Source: Micromonospora_G sp044458865
GTDB lineage: Bacteria; Actinomycetota; Actinomycetes; Mycobacteriales; Micromonosporaceae
DNA length: 64,000 nucleotides
Assembly: GCF_044458865.1 (NCBI RefSeq)
Contig: NZ_JBITIH010000004.1
Coordinates: 62,001 to 126,000, forward strand
Reading direction: 5' to 3'
The notes under the pieces were generated by a model, which saw only the letters and a list, made by a program, of their open reading frames with translations, ran no database searches and was not told the DNA's origin. The position numbers and the translations under genes are program-made. Positions 51,183 to 59,735 of the stretch are shown in pieces. How positions within the stretch are numbered: position 1 is the stretch's first letter; the number at the start of each line of letters is the position of its first letter.

Positions 51183-52784
51183 ATGACCACAACCGCCGCG
51201 CCAGCCGACAACACCGACGCCGACCCCGAGGCCGGCTCCGGGCGCATGTCCCACCGGGAAGTGCTCCAGGCACTCTCCGGCCTGATGGTCGGCATGTTCG
51301 TGTCGATTCTCGCCTCGACGGTGGTGGCGAACGCGCTGCCACGCATCATCGCCGACCTGCACGGCAGCCAGACCGTCTACACCTGGATCGTCACCAGCGA
51401 ACTGCTGGCGATGACCGCCACCGTCCCGCTCTGGGGCAAGATGGCCGACCTCTACAGCAAGAAGCTGCTGATCCAGCTCTCGCTCGGTCTCTTCGTGGCC
51501 GGCTCGTTGATCGCCGGCTTCACCCCGAACGTCGAGGTGCTGCTGGTCAGCCGGATCGTGCAGGGCATCGGCGCGGGCGGCATGAGCGCGCTCGCCCTGA
51601 TCGTCATGGCGGCGATGATCCCGCCCCGCGAACTGGGTCGCTACTCCGGCATCTTCGGCGCCGTCTTCGGAGTCGCCACCATCGCCGGGCCGCTGATCGG
51701 CGGCGTACTGGTCGACACCTCGTGGCTGGGCTGGCGTTGGTGCTTCCTGATCGGCGTACCGTTCACCCTGCTCTCGATCTTCCTGCTCCAGCGCACGCTG
51801 CACCTGCCGGTCGTACGTCGGAAGGTCAGCATCGACTGGTTCGGCGCGCTGCTCATCATCTCGGGCGTCTCCACCCTGCTGGTCTGGTCCTCCCTGGCCG
51901 GGCACAAGTTCGCCTGGGGTTCGGGCTGGACCGCACTGATGGTCGGTGGTGGCCTGGTGCTGCTGGCACTGGCGATCTGGGTCGAGTCGCGGGTGGCCGA
52001 ACCGATCATCCCGCTCGGCATCTTCCGCAACCGCACCGTTTCGCTGGCCACCGTCGCAAGCGTGCTGGTCGGTGTGGCGATGTTCGGCGGCACCGTCTTC
52101 CTGTCGCAGTACTTCCAGGTGTCGCTCGGCAAGTCGCCGACCGTGGCGGGTCTGATGAGCCTGCCGATGATCTTCGGTCTGCTGGTCTCGTCCACCATCG
52201 CCGGCCAGCTCATCACGAAGTACGGCCGGTGGAAGATGTACCTGGTGGCCGGTGGCGCCATCATGACCGCCGGCATGGTCCTGCTCGGCACCATCGACGC
52301 CCGTACCAGCGTGCTCGTGCTCTCGATCTACATGGCGGTGCTCGGCATCGGCGTCGGCATGCTGATGCAGAACCTGGTCCTCGCCGCCCAGAACGACGTG
52401 CCGGCGAACGAACTCGGCGCGACCACCTCCGCGCTGACCTTCTTCCGCAGCATGGGTGGTGCGATCGGGGTGAGCGCCCTCGGCGCGGTCCTGGCCAACC
52501 GGGTCACCTCGCTGCTCAGCGAGAAGCTCGGCCCGGCGCCCGACGGCGGCAGCGGCACCGCCGCCGTACCCGACCTGAGCACCCTTCCCGAGCCGGTGCT
52601 CCGGATCGTGCAGGACGTCTACGGCACCGCCACCGCCGACCTGTTCCTGGTCGGCGCGCCGATCGCGCTGCTGGCGTTCGTCGCCGTGGTGTTCATCAAG
52701 GAGAAGCCGCTGAGCACGCTGAGCGGCACCGAACGCCTCGCCGCCGAGGAGAAGGCGGCGAGCACCCCGGCACCCACGCACTGA
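51183..52784 (+). CDS. MFS multidrug exporter, DHA2/EmrB-QacA type
   Basis: A 533-residue transporter with about 14 transmembrane helices. Signatures: MFVSILASTVVANALPRI in helix 1, GKMADLYSKKLLIQLSLGLF (motif A) and SRIVQGIGAGGMSALALIVM (helix 4), followed by the antiporter motif C-like GAVFGVATIAGPLIGGVLVD. ATG at 51183 follows GAGGAAG. With the TetR gene it forms an efflux module. A large palindromic terminator follows the gene. Confidence 0.94.
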   Translation: MTTTAAPADNTDADPEAGSGRMSHREVLQALSGLMVGMFVSILASTVVANALPRIIADLHGSQTVYTWIVTSELLAMTATVPLWGKMADLYSKKLLIQLSLGLFVAGSLIAGFTPNVEVLLVSRIVQGIGAGGMSALALIVMAAMIPPRELGRYSGIFGAVFGVATIAGPLIGGVLVDTSWLGWRWCFLIGVPFTLLSIFLLQRTLHLPVVRRKVSIDWFGALLIISGVSTLLVWSSLAGHKFAWGSGWTALMVGGGLVLLALAIWVESRVAEPIIPLGIFRNRTVSLATVASVLVGVAMFGGTVFLSQYFQVSLGKSPTVAGLMSLPMIFGLLVSSTIAGQLITKYGRWKMYLVAGGAIMTAGMVLLGTIDARTSVLVLSIYMAVLGIGVGMLMQNLVLAAQNDVPANELGATTSALTFFRSMGGAIGVSALGAVLANRVTSLLSEKLGPAPDGGSGTAAVPDLSTLPEPVLRIVQDVYGTATADLFLVGAPIALLAFVAVVFIKEKPLSTLSGTERLAAEEKAASTPAPTH

Positions 52785-52809
52785 CGCCCGTACGGCCCCT
52801 CCCGGGCCG

Positions 52810-52851
52810 AGAGCGAGCCCGTACCTCAACGTCGAGGTACGGGCTCGCTCT
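52810..52851. terminator. Perfect 18-base-pair bidirectional terminator
   Basis: Arms 52810-52827 and 52834-52851 are perfectly complementary over 18 bases (starting AGAGCGAGCCCG) around the loop AACGTC. It sits between the convergent MFS (stop 52784) and flavoprotein (stop 52877) genes and should end transcription from both sides. Confidence 0.9.
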
Positions 52852-52876
52852 GTTCAACCGGCCCGCAGCGTCACCG

Positions 52877-54295
52877 TCAGGCGTTCGGCAGCGGCTCGAT
52901 GTTCTGGTTCACCCGGAACAGGTTCTCCGGGTCGTAGCTCGCCTTGACCGCCCGCAGCCGCTCGTAGGTGGCGGGGTCGTAGGCGCCCCGGACACCCTCG
53001 ACGGTGGCGTCGGCGGCGGTGAGGAAGTTGACGAAACGACGTCCGCTGTCCCACGGGGCCAGGTTCTGGAGCAGCTTCGCGGCGTACGCGTCGACCGCGT
53101 CCGCCCGGTCGGGGCCGGCGATGCCCACGGTGTAGAACAGGAACGGAAGCTGGTGGTGGTCGATCGCGCTCGGCGAGCCGCCGGGACGCGCCAGGGCACC
53201 GCCGAGGTGCCGGATCTCGACCAGCACCAGCGGGCAGTCGGCGTTCAATCCAGCCAGCTCGACGATGGTGTCGACCGCCTCCGCCGGGAAGTCCCGCAGC
53301 AGCACGGACCGGTCATAGGTGGGAATCGGCGCAGGCGGGTCGGCGTGGATCGAACCGACCGCCGCGTATGGCATCTCGCCGACCGTGTCGATGATGGCCG
53401 GGGCGACCGCCCGCAGTGGCTCGACCAACGGCTCCGCGTCGGCGGCGGGGCCCGCGTACGCGATGCGCACGTGCACGCTCAGCCGTCCCCGCAGCGGCTC
53501 GGGCACCTCGGGCAGGGGCGGCAGCCGGAGCAACGCGACCGAGGAGGTCATCTCGTCCGGAACCGTCGCGACCCACTCCCGCCAGGCGTTCAGCACCTGC
53601 GGGGCGTACTCGCCGGGGAAGAAGAGGCCACCGCCGTAGAAGTACGGCATCGCTACGAGGTCGAACTCCAGGGCGGTGACGACGCCGAAGTTCCCCTTGC
53701 CGCCGCGCAGTGCCCAGAACAGGTCCGGCTCGCTCTCCGGGGTCACCCGGCGCAGCTCGCCGTCGGCGGTGACCAGGTCGATGGCGCGCACCCGGTCGGA
53801 GGCGTACCCGTACGCGCGGCTCAACGGGCCGAGGCCGCCGCCGAGCGTGTAGCCGACCACCCCGACCGTCGGGGAGGCACCGTTGAGGGGCGCCAGGCCG
53901 AACGGCGCGGCTGCCGCGACAACCTGCTCCCAGCGGGTGCCGGCCTCGACCCGGGCAGCCCAGTTCGCCTCGTCGATGGTGACGGTGTCCATTCGGCGGG
54001 TGGCGATCAGCACCGCCCCGTCCGAGGTCATGGGGGTTCCGTGGCCGGTGGCCATGACGGCGACGGGCAGGCCCCGCCGCGCCGCGAACCGTACCGCCGC
54101 CTGCACGTCCGCGGCGTTGACCGCACCCACCACCAGGGCCGGGTGGTGCGGGCAGGCGAGGTTGTACGCGGCGCACTCCTGCTCGTAGCCGGCGTCACCG
54201 GGCAGGAAGACGGTGCCGGTGACCTCGGCACCGAGTTCGTCCGCCTCGTGGCGCTGAATCTGGACCCCGTCAGGCCGGGAAGATGGCGTGGGCAT
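52877..54295 (-). CDS. FAD-binding oxidoreductase, berberine-bridge-enzyme type
   Basis: A 472-residue flavoprotein of the VAO/PCMH superfamily. Residues about 45-220 are the FAD-binding domain with VMATGHGTP, whose His should bind FAD covalently. The second covalent ligand of bicovalent members (Cys in the G-x-C-P-T-V-G region) is Ser here (LNGASPTVGVVG), so attachment should be mono-covalent. The C-terminal BBE motif is YDPENLFRVNQNI. Such enzymes oxidise sugars, alcohols or alkaloid-like compounds and are frequent in biosynthetic clusters; the SARP regulator gene upstream on the same strand supports a role in secondary metabolism. No signal peptide. Confidence 0.92.
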   Translation of the reverse strand: MPTPSSRPDGVQIQRHEADELGAEVTGTVFLPGDAGYEQECAAYNLACPHHPALVVGAVNAADVQAAVRFAARRGLPVAVMATGHGTPMTSDGAVLIATRRMDTVTIDEANWAARVEAGTRWEQVVAAAAPFGLAPLNGASPTVGVVGYTLGGGLGPLSRAYGYASDRVRAIDLVTADGELRRVTPESEPDLFWALRGGKGNFGVVTALEFDLVAMPYFYGGGLFFPGEYAPQVLNAWREWVATVPDEMTSSVALLRLPPLPEVPEPLRGRLSVHVRIAYAGPAADAEPLVEPLRAVAPAIIDTVGEMPYAAVGSIHADPPAPIPTYDRSVLLRDFPAEAVDTIVELAGLNADCPLVLVEIRHLGGALARPGGSPSAIDHHQLPFLFYTVGIAGPDRADAVDAYAAKLLQNLAPWDSGRRFVNFLTAADATVEGVRGAYDPATYERLRAVKASYDPENLFRVNQNIEPLPNA

Positions 54296-54424
54296 GTCGC
54301 TCCAAGGTCGATCGTTTCGCGTCGCGTATCAGAATCTGGCGACGAGGCGATCCCACCACCGCGCGATCGACGACTGATGGACGACGTGTGGACACAGTCG
54401 GCCGCCCCTGCCCTGACCGGAAGG

Positions 54425-56527
54425 TCACGCGACGGCCCGCAGCGCCGCCGGGTCGGTGCGGATGGCCTGGGCGACCATCGCCAGTTCCCGGTGCAGCGCC
54501 CGCGCCACGGTCGGGTTCGCCTCGCCCTGGTCGATCCCGGTGAGCAGGTGCCGGCGGCGCTCCGACAGCCACGTTCCGGCGGCCTCCCGGTCGTGGAAGG
54601 TGAGGCCGGCGCCGTCGCGCACCCGCATCCCGGACGCCGCCGCACCGACCATGGTCAGGGCGTTGGACGCACTGGCGAGCATAAAGCCGACATATCTGGC
54701 GATTGCCGCGTCACACGCGGCGGTGCCGTCCTGGTAGAACGCCTGCCGTCGTGCCCAGGGTCGGATCAGGCCGAGGTAGTGGTAGCGACGTGCGCCGTCC
54801 GGCTCGATCAGGTGCAGGTCGGCGAGGGACTCAAGGACCGTCACCGCGATGTCCGGCTCGACGTCGAGGGTCGCCGCCGCCGACCTGATCGACACGTCCG
54901 GGGCATCGACCAGAGCCAACAGCCGGAAGGCGCGGGCCTGCGTGTCGTCCAGCCGCCGGTACGCCCGCTCGACCGGGGCGGCGGCGATCCGGCAGTCCTC
55001 GAACACCACATGATCCGGATCACCGTTGATGTACTTGTCCACATACAGGTAGTGCTCGATGACCGCCAGGCTGCCCCGGGGTCTGCTCGCGAGCCGCGCG
55101 GCGGCCATCCGCACCGGCAGCGGCAGGTACGAGAACTTTCCCGTCAGCCGGGTCACCATGTCGAGGTCGTCGCGCACCCGGTCGGTGCCGGCGACCCGCT
55201 CGAAGAGAGCCAACGCCTCGTCCGGCTCCAGCACCTCCAGCCTCAGCCAGTGTGAGACGGGCAGGTCGACAAGTCGACGCTGACCGATGACGACCATGGC
55301 GCAGCCGGGCGACATCGCCAGCAGCTCACGAACCTGCGCACTGTGCCGTGCGTCGTCCAGGATGACGAGTGCCCGCCGGCCGCGAAGCAGGCTCCACCAG
55401 AGGGCCGACCGCTGACCGACGCTCTCCGGCAGTTCGCGGGGCGGGACGCCGAACGCCTGAAGCAGGAATTCCAGCACCGAACCCGGACCGACCGGCTGGC
55501 CGCCCTCGTCGGTGAGGTCGACGTAGACCTGCCCGTCAGGGAAGGAGTTTCGCACCGCGTGCGCCAGATGGACGGCGAAGACGGTCTTGCCCACCCCGGC
55601 CAGCCCGTCGATGCCGAGCACCGTGCTCGCGTCGGGGCGGGTCAACAGGTGGGCGGCGCAGGCCAGGAGGTCGGCGCGTCCGATGAAGTCCGGCAGGTCC
55701 GGCGGAAGCTGGGACGGCGCGAAGATCGGCCGGTTCGACTCTGGCACGCCGGCCGGCACGGCGTCCAACTCCCGGTCCGCGACGAGAATCCGCCGGTAGA
55801 GGTCCTGCAGTGCCGGCCCCGGGTCGATGCCCAACTCCTCGGCGAACAGACGACGGGCGTCCTGGTAGACGTCGATCGCCTCGGCCTGCTGACCCGACCG
55901 GTACAGCGCCAGCATGAGCAGTTCGCGCAGCCGCTCGCGAAGCGGGTGCTCCGCGACCAGCTCGGTCAACTCAAGTGCCGCCTGGTGGTGGCAACCGAGT
56001 TGGATGTCGAGGTCGAACCGCCCCTCGATCGCGGCGAGCCGCAGCGACCGCAGGCCGGTGCGGCGCGCGTCGGCAAAGGACCCGTTGACACCCGCCAGTG
56101 GTGTGCCCTGCCACAGGTTGAGGGCGTCGCGCAGTTCGGTCGCCGCCCGCGCCAGGTCACCGGCGCGTCGGGCCTCCCGGGCCTGCGACGCCCGGTGGCG
56201 GAACATGCCGAGGTCGAGGACCTCGGGCGGGACGCGTACGACATAACCGCCGGCGACCGATTCGATGGCCAGGGGTGACCCGTCGCCGCCCAGCACCTTG
56301 CGGAGTCGGTAGACGTAGGTTCGTACGGTCCCGACTGCCGTACGCGGCGGGTCGTCTCCCCACACACCGTCGACCAGAGTTTCGGGCGAGACCTGCACGC
56401 CGTCGCTCAGCAGCAGGATCGCCAGCACCGCCCGCTGTTGCGGCGATCCGAGGTCTATCTCCCGTCCGTTCCGCCAGGCCCGTACCGGACCCAGCACCGC
56501 GAGCCGAAGTCCCTGGTCAGCAGCCAT
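54425..56527 (-). CDS. SARP/AfsR-type transcriptional regulator with NB-ARC domain
   Basis: A 700-residue regulator, start at 56527 with GGAGGGGG upstream. Residues about 8-100 form an OmpR-type winged helix (LRLAVLGPVRAWRNGREIDL, TVRTYVYRLRKVLGGDG). Residues 101-250 form the bacterial transcriptional activation domain (BTAD). An NB-ARC-type ATPase follows with Walker A GIDGLAGVGKTVFAVHLAHA and Walker B-like RALVILDDA. The C-terminal helical region lacks clear TPRs. Members (AfsR, DnrI-like) activate antibiotic genes. It is 129 bases upstream of the flavoprotein gene and may be co-transcribed with or activate it. Confidence 0.93.
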   Translation of the reverse strand: MAADQGLRLAVLGPVRAWRNGREIDLGSPQQRAVLAILLLSDGVQVSPETLVDGVWGDDPPRTAVGTVRTYVYRLRKVLGGDGSPLAIESVAGGYVVRVPPEVLDLGMFRHRASQAREARRAGDLARAATELRDALNLWQGTPLAGVNGSFADARRTGLRSLRLAAIEGRFDLDIQLGCHHQAALELTELVAEHPLRERLRELLMLALYRSGQQAEAIDVYQDARRLFAEELGIDPGPALQDLYRRILVADRELDAVPAGVPESNRPIFAPSQLPPDLPDFIGRADLLACAAHLLTRPDASTVLGIDGLAGVGKTVFAVHLAHAVRNSFPDGQVYVDLTDEGGQPVGPGSVLEFLLQAFGVPPRELPESVGQRSALWWSLLRGRRALVILDDARHSAQVRELLAMSPGCAMVVIGQRRLVDLPVSHWLRLEVLEPDEALALFERVAGTDRVRDDLDMVTRLTGKFSYLPLPVRMAAARLASRPRGSLAVIEHYLYVDKYINGDPDHVVFEDCRIAAAPVERAYRRLDDTQARAFRLLALVDAPDVSIRSAAATLDVEPDIAVTVLESLADLHLIEPDGARRYHYLGLIRPWARRQAFYQDGTAACDAAIARYVGFMLASASNALTMVGAAASGMRVRDGAGLTFHDREAAGTWLSERRRHLLTGIDQGEANPTVARALHRELAMVAQAIRTDPAALRAVA

Positions 56528-56801
56528 GCTCGTGCCCCCTCCCCCGCCTGTCGGGCAGCTCGCCGGAAAACCGGCACGTACGCCCCGCCGCCCCGCCTGC
56601 GCGGCCGGTCGTGCGGCGCCCGCTTCCCCCCGAAGCCGAACAAATTGCCCCTCGGAAGGGTAGATCCGGAGCCGGTACGGACCGGGCATGCGCGGCATCG
56701 GCTGTGAGGTCGAACACGGACAGTCAACCGAGCGGCGGGCAGGCGCGTCGTCGCGGCGGTTGGTACGTTCCCGGCTCGCAGGAAAGCGGCAAGGAGCGAC
56801 G

Positions 56802-57161
56802 ATGAGTGCTGAAACGGACACGGGTACCTCCGGCGCGGGTACGTCCAGCGAGGACATCCGCTGGCGGGAGGTCGAGCAGCAGCGTTGGGAAGAGCGTTGG
56901 GCGGAGTACAGCGCCGGCTACGGCATCGAGGTCGGCGAGTGGGGCGCCGACGCCGACGGGCGCGTCTCCTTCACGAACATGTCCACCGTGGACGAGGACG
57001 ACGTGTCCCAGCCGAGCGTCCTGGTCCACCTGCACCAGCCCGACGCCACCGCGGACGGGTACGGCTGGGGTCAGGTCATGCTCTCCCTGCAACAGGCCCA
57101 CCACCTGCACCAGCGGCTGGGACGGCTGATCTACCAGGCCACGTACGGCGGTGAGCTGTAG
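56802..57161 (+). CDS. Small acidic hypothetical protein, 119 aa
   Basis: ATG 56802 has AAGGAG six bases upstream. The protein is acidic and soluble, with a disordered Thr/Ser/Gly start, a Trp/Glu-rich helix (WREVEQQRWEERWAEYSAGY) and a domain ending in VMLSLQQAHHLHQRLGRLIY. I do not recognise the family, although short proteins with a final Q-Q-A-x-x-L-x-x-x-L helix are frequent in actinomycetes. It is divergent from the SARP gene and convergent with the LAL-like ATPase gene. Confidence 0.75.
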   Translation: MSAETDTGTSGAGTSSEDIRWREVEQQRWEERWAEYSAGYGIEVGEWGADADGRVSFTNMSTVDEDDVSQPSVLVHLHQPDATADGYGWGQVMLSLQQAHHLHQRLGRLIYQATYGGEL

Positions 57162-57214
57162 TAACCCGGCTCGGGCACGCTCCACGCGTCGGGTCGCCGG
57201 GGGCAGGTCCCGCT

Positions 57215-59638
57215 TCAGCCGGGGACCAGTTCCTGGCACCGGCGCAGCACGGCCACGGCGACGGGTGCGTCCCGGCCCTCGATGCCGGCCGCCAGCTCCC
57301 CCACCGCCGCCGTGGCCCGCGCCGGTTCGCCCGCCGCCACGGCCGCCTCGGCCAGCACCAGAACCGCATCGGCGGCCCATGCCCAGATTCCCTTGCCCCG
57401 CACCAGCGTCAGGGCATCGGTCGCGTGCCGGACGGCCTCGTCCGGTTGGCCCGGGAGGGTCAACCGGGCCAACGCCGAGAGCGCCTGCACCAGCGGCCAG
57501 ATCGCACCGACCCGCCGGGCGTCGGCGATCACCTCCCGCAGCGCCCGCTCGGCCGGCTCCACCGCGCCGCCGGTCGCCGTACGTGCCAGCACGGTTGCCA
57601 GTTCGACGCGTGCGTCGAGCAGGGTGACCGGCATCCGCTCCGTGGCGGCAACCAACCGGGTGAGCCGCTCGGCCAGCCCGTCGAACCGCCCCGCAGCTCG
57701 GTCCAGCGACAGTTCGGTCGCCTCCACCAGGGCGGTCAACCGCTCGTACCCGGTCTCCTCGACCAGTTCCCGGCCGCTCGCGAGGAGCGCGGCGGCCTGT
57801 TCCAGGTGCCCGGCGTGCATCGCGCCCTGCGCCCAGTTCAGGCAGGCACGCGCGTGTTCCCGGGGGCGTTCGGCCAGCGCCGCGCCGGCGCGCAGCTCCG
57901 CGATGACCGCCCAGGCGGCCGGATCGCCGAGTTCCAGCAGCAGTGAGGCTCGGGCGATGCGAACGGCGAGGTCGGCGGCCGGGTCACCGCTGGCCGCCGC
58001 GGCGGCTTCCGCCTCCACACACTGGGCCAGGTGGTGGTCGACGTGCCGGCCGACGACCGTGTCCGGGGCCGCCAGCACCGCGAGGGCCGGGGCCCGGCGG
58101 CGGGGTGCCCGAAGGTACGGCACAGCGCGCTCGATTTCGGCGTACCCGCGCAGCGCCTCGCCCTGCTGACGGAGCATCCGCCCGAGCACCAGACCCAGTT
58201 CGCCCCGGGCTCCGGGTGGCAGCCGCCGGTCCGCCAGGAGCCGCTCCAGCACCGGGATCGCCGCCGCCTGGCTGAGCCCGTCGATGGCTGACCGACCGAG
58301 CTTGGCGGCGAGCCGGGCGCGTACGGGTCGGGGTAGCTCGGCCACGTCCATGGTCTGGAGCAGGAAGCCGGCGGCGGTCGCGTCGTCGCCGCGTTCGGTG
58401 GCGAGGTCGGCGGCGGCTTCGGCGTTGCGGACGAAGTCGGCGCCGCTGCCGGCCAGCCGGTAGTGGTGCGCCAGTTGGGCGACCGGCCGGGGCAGTTCCT
58501 GTTCCAGCACCCGTGCGATGCGCAGGTGCATCCACTCCCGGGTCTCCTTGGGAACCAGGTCGTAGACGACCTGCCGGGCCAGGTCGTGCCGGAATCGTCT
58601 GCCGTCCCCGGCGTCGTGCAGCAGCCCGGCCTGGTGTGCGGTGGCCAGCGCGGTGTCGACCGCCGCCCGGTTCTGTCCGAGGACTGAGGCGAGGATGCGC
58701 CGGTCCGGTGCCATCCCCAGGGCGGCGGCGGCGCCGAGCACTTCGCGGGTGGCCTCGTCGAGTGGGCGCAGCCGCCAGAGCAGTACGTCCCGCAGCACGA
58801 ACGGGACGCTGTCGTCGGCCAGTGGGTCACCGCCCCGCTCGGCGAGCGTACGGAGCACTTCCTCGACCACGAACGGGATGCCGGCCGTCCGGTCGAACAG
58901 GGTGGTGGTCAACCGCTGTGGCGGATCGTCGAGCCGCAGCGTACTGGCGGCGAGCCGGCGTACGTCGTCGGCGTCGAGCGGGCCGAGTGGGACGCGGGTG
59001 ACCGCCCACGGCGGGGTACGCGCGAGGGTGTCGTGGATCGGCGTGCTGCCACCGGGTGCCGGGGTACGGGCGGTCACCAGTACGGCCAGGTCGGCCACCG
59101 GATGGTTGCTGAGGTAGCCGAGGAATTCGCAGGTTGCCGGGTCGGCCCAGTGCAGGTCCTCCAGCACCAGTACGGCGGGGGTCAGCGCGGTCAGCACCGC
59201 AGCGAGGGCCCGGAGCAGCCGGTGCCGCTCGGCTGCCGGGTCGCCCAGCGGTGCGGGTGCGGCGGGGAGGACGTCGGCCAGTTCGGGCAGGAGCGGCGCG
59301 AGGGCACCGGCGACCGGGTTGAGCGGGCCGAGTTGGTCGGCGTTGGCCCGTACGGCGTCGAGCAGCACGCCGAGGGGGAAGGGTTCGGGTATGTCGTCGC
59401 ACTCGCCGACGAGGCGGCGTCCGGGCAGGTCGGCGAGGAGTTCGGCGACCAGGCGGCTCTTGCCGATGCCGGGTTCACCCTCCAGCAGGACCAGGCACGG
59501 CGGGAATTCGACGAGTCGGCGTAGCAGGGTCAGCTCCGCCGACCGTCCGACGAATTCGACGGGTCCGCGCAGCCGTGCGGGGCGGATCGGGGATGTAGCC
59601 CCGCCGCCCCGCGCCTTGTCCTCACCGCTGTCCGTCAC
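57215..59638 (-). CDS. LAL-like AAA ATPase with TPR region, lacking LuxR domain
   Basis: An 807-residue protein, GTG start at 59638. An AAA_16-type ATPase occupies about residues 28-330 (opening VEFVGRSAELTLLRRLVEF; Walker A LLEGEPGIGKSRLVAEL; Walker B PAVLVLEDLHWADP). A long helical, TPR-like region follows (about 400-800). Large ATP-binding LuxR (LAL/MalT) regulators have this order but end with a LuxR helix-turn-helix; this protein stops at VAVLRRCQELVPG, and no HTH is found in any frame beyond the stop. It is thus either a truncated regulator or a real ATPase-TPR signalling protein. Confidence 0.85.
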   Translation of the reverse strand: MTDSGEDKARGGGATSPIRPARLRGPVEFVGRSAELTLLRRLVEFPPCLVLLEGEPGIGKSRLVAELLADLPGRRLVGECDDIPEPFPLGVLLDAVRANADQLGPLNPVAGALAPLLPELADVLPAAPAPLGDPAAERHRLLRALAAVLTALTPAVLVLEDLHWADPATCEFLGYLSNHPVADLAVLVTARTPAPGGSTPIHDTLARTPPWAVTRVPLGPLDADDVRRLAASTLRLDDPPQRLTTTLFDRTAGIPFVVEEVLRTLAERGGDPLADDSVPFVLRDVLLWRLRPLDEATREVLGAAAALGMAPDRRILASVLGQNRAAVDTALATAHQAGLLHDAGDGRRFRHDLARQVVYDLVPKETREWMHLRIARVLEQELPRPVAQLAHHYRLAGSGADFVRNAEAAADLATERGDDATAAGFLLQTMDVAELPRPVRARLAAKLGRSAIDGLSQAAAIPVLERLLADRRLPPGARGELGLVLGRMLRQQGEALRGYAEIERAVPYLRAPRRRAPALAVLAAPDTVVGRHVDHHLAQCVEAEAAAAASGDPAADLAVRIARASLLLELGDPAAWAVIAELRAGAALAERPREHARACLNWAQGAMHAGHLEQAAALLASGRELVEETGYERLTALVEATELSLDRAAGRFDGLAERLTRLVAATERMPVTLLDARVELATVLARTATGGAVEPAERALREVIADARRVGAIWPLVQALSALARLTLPGQPDEAVRHATDALTLVRGKGIWAWAADAVLVLAEAAVAAGEPARATAAVGELAAGIEGRDAPVAVAVLRRCQELVPG

Positions 59639-59735
59639 CGTGGGGCGAGCACATCACCCCTTTGGACGGCGACGGCCGGCCGGCGGACCGGGGGTGACCT
59701 GAGTCACGCCCCGGCCCGCCGGATCAATGGCACCG

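Noticed and set aside
51722..55255. A plus-strand open frame of more than 1100 codons running over several genes
   Set aside because: It crosses the MFS gene, the perfect terminator and two minus-strand genes with clear motifs, and has highly basic low-complexity translation.
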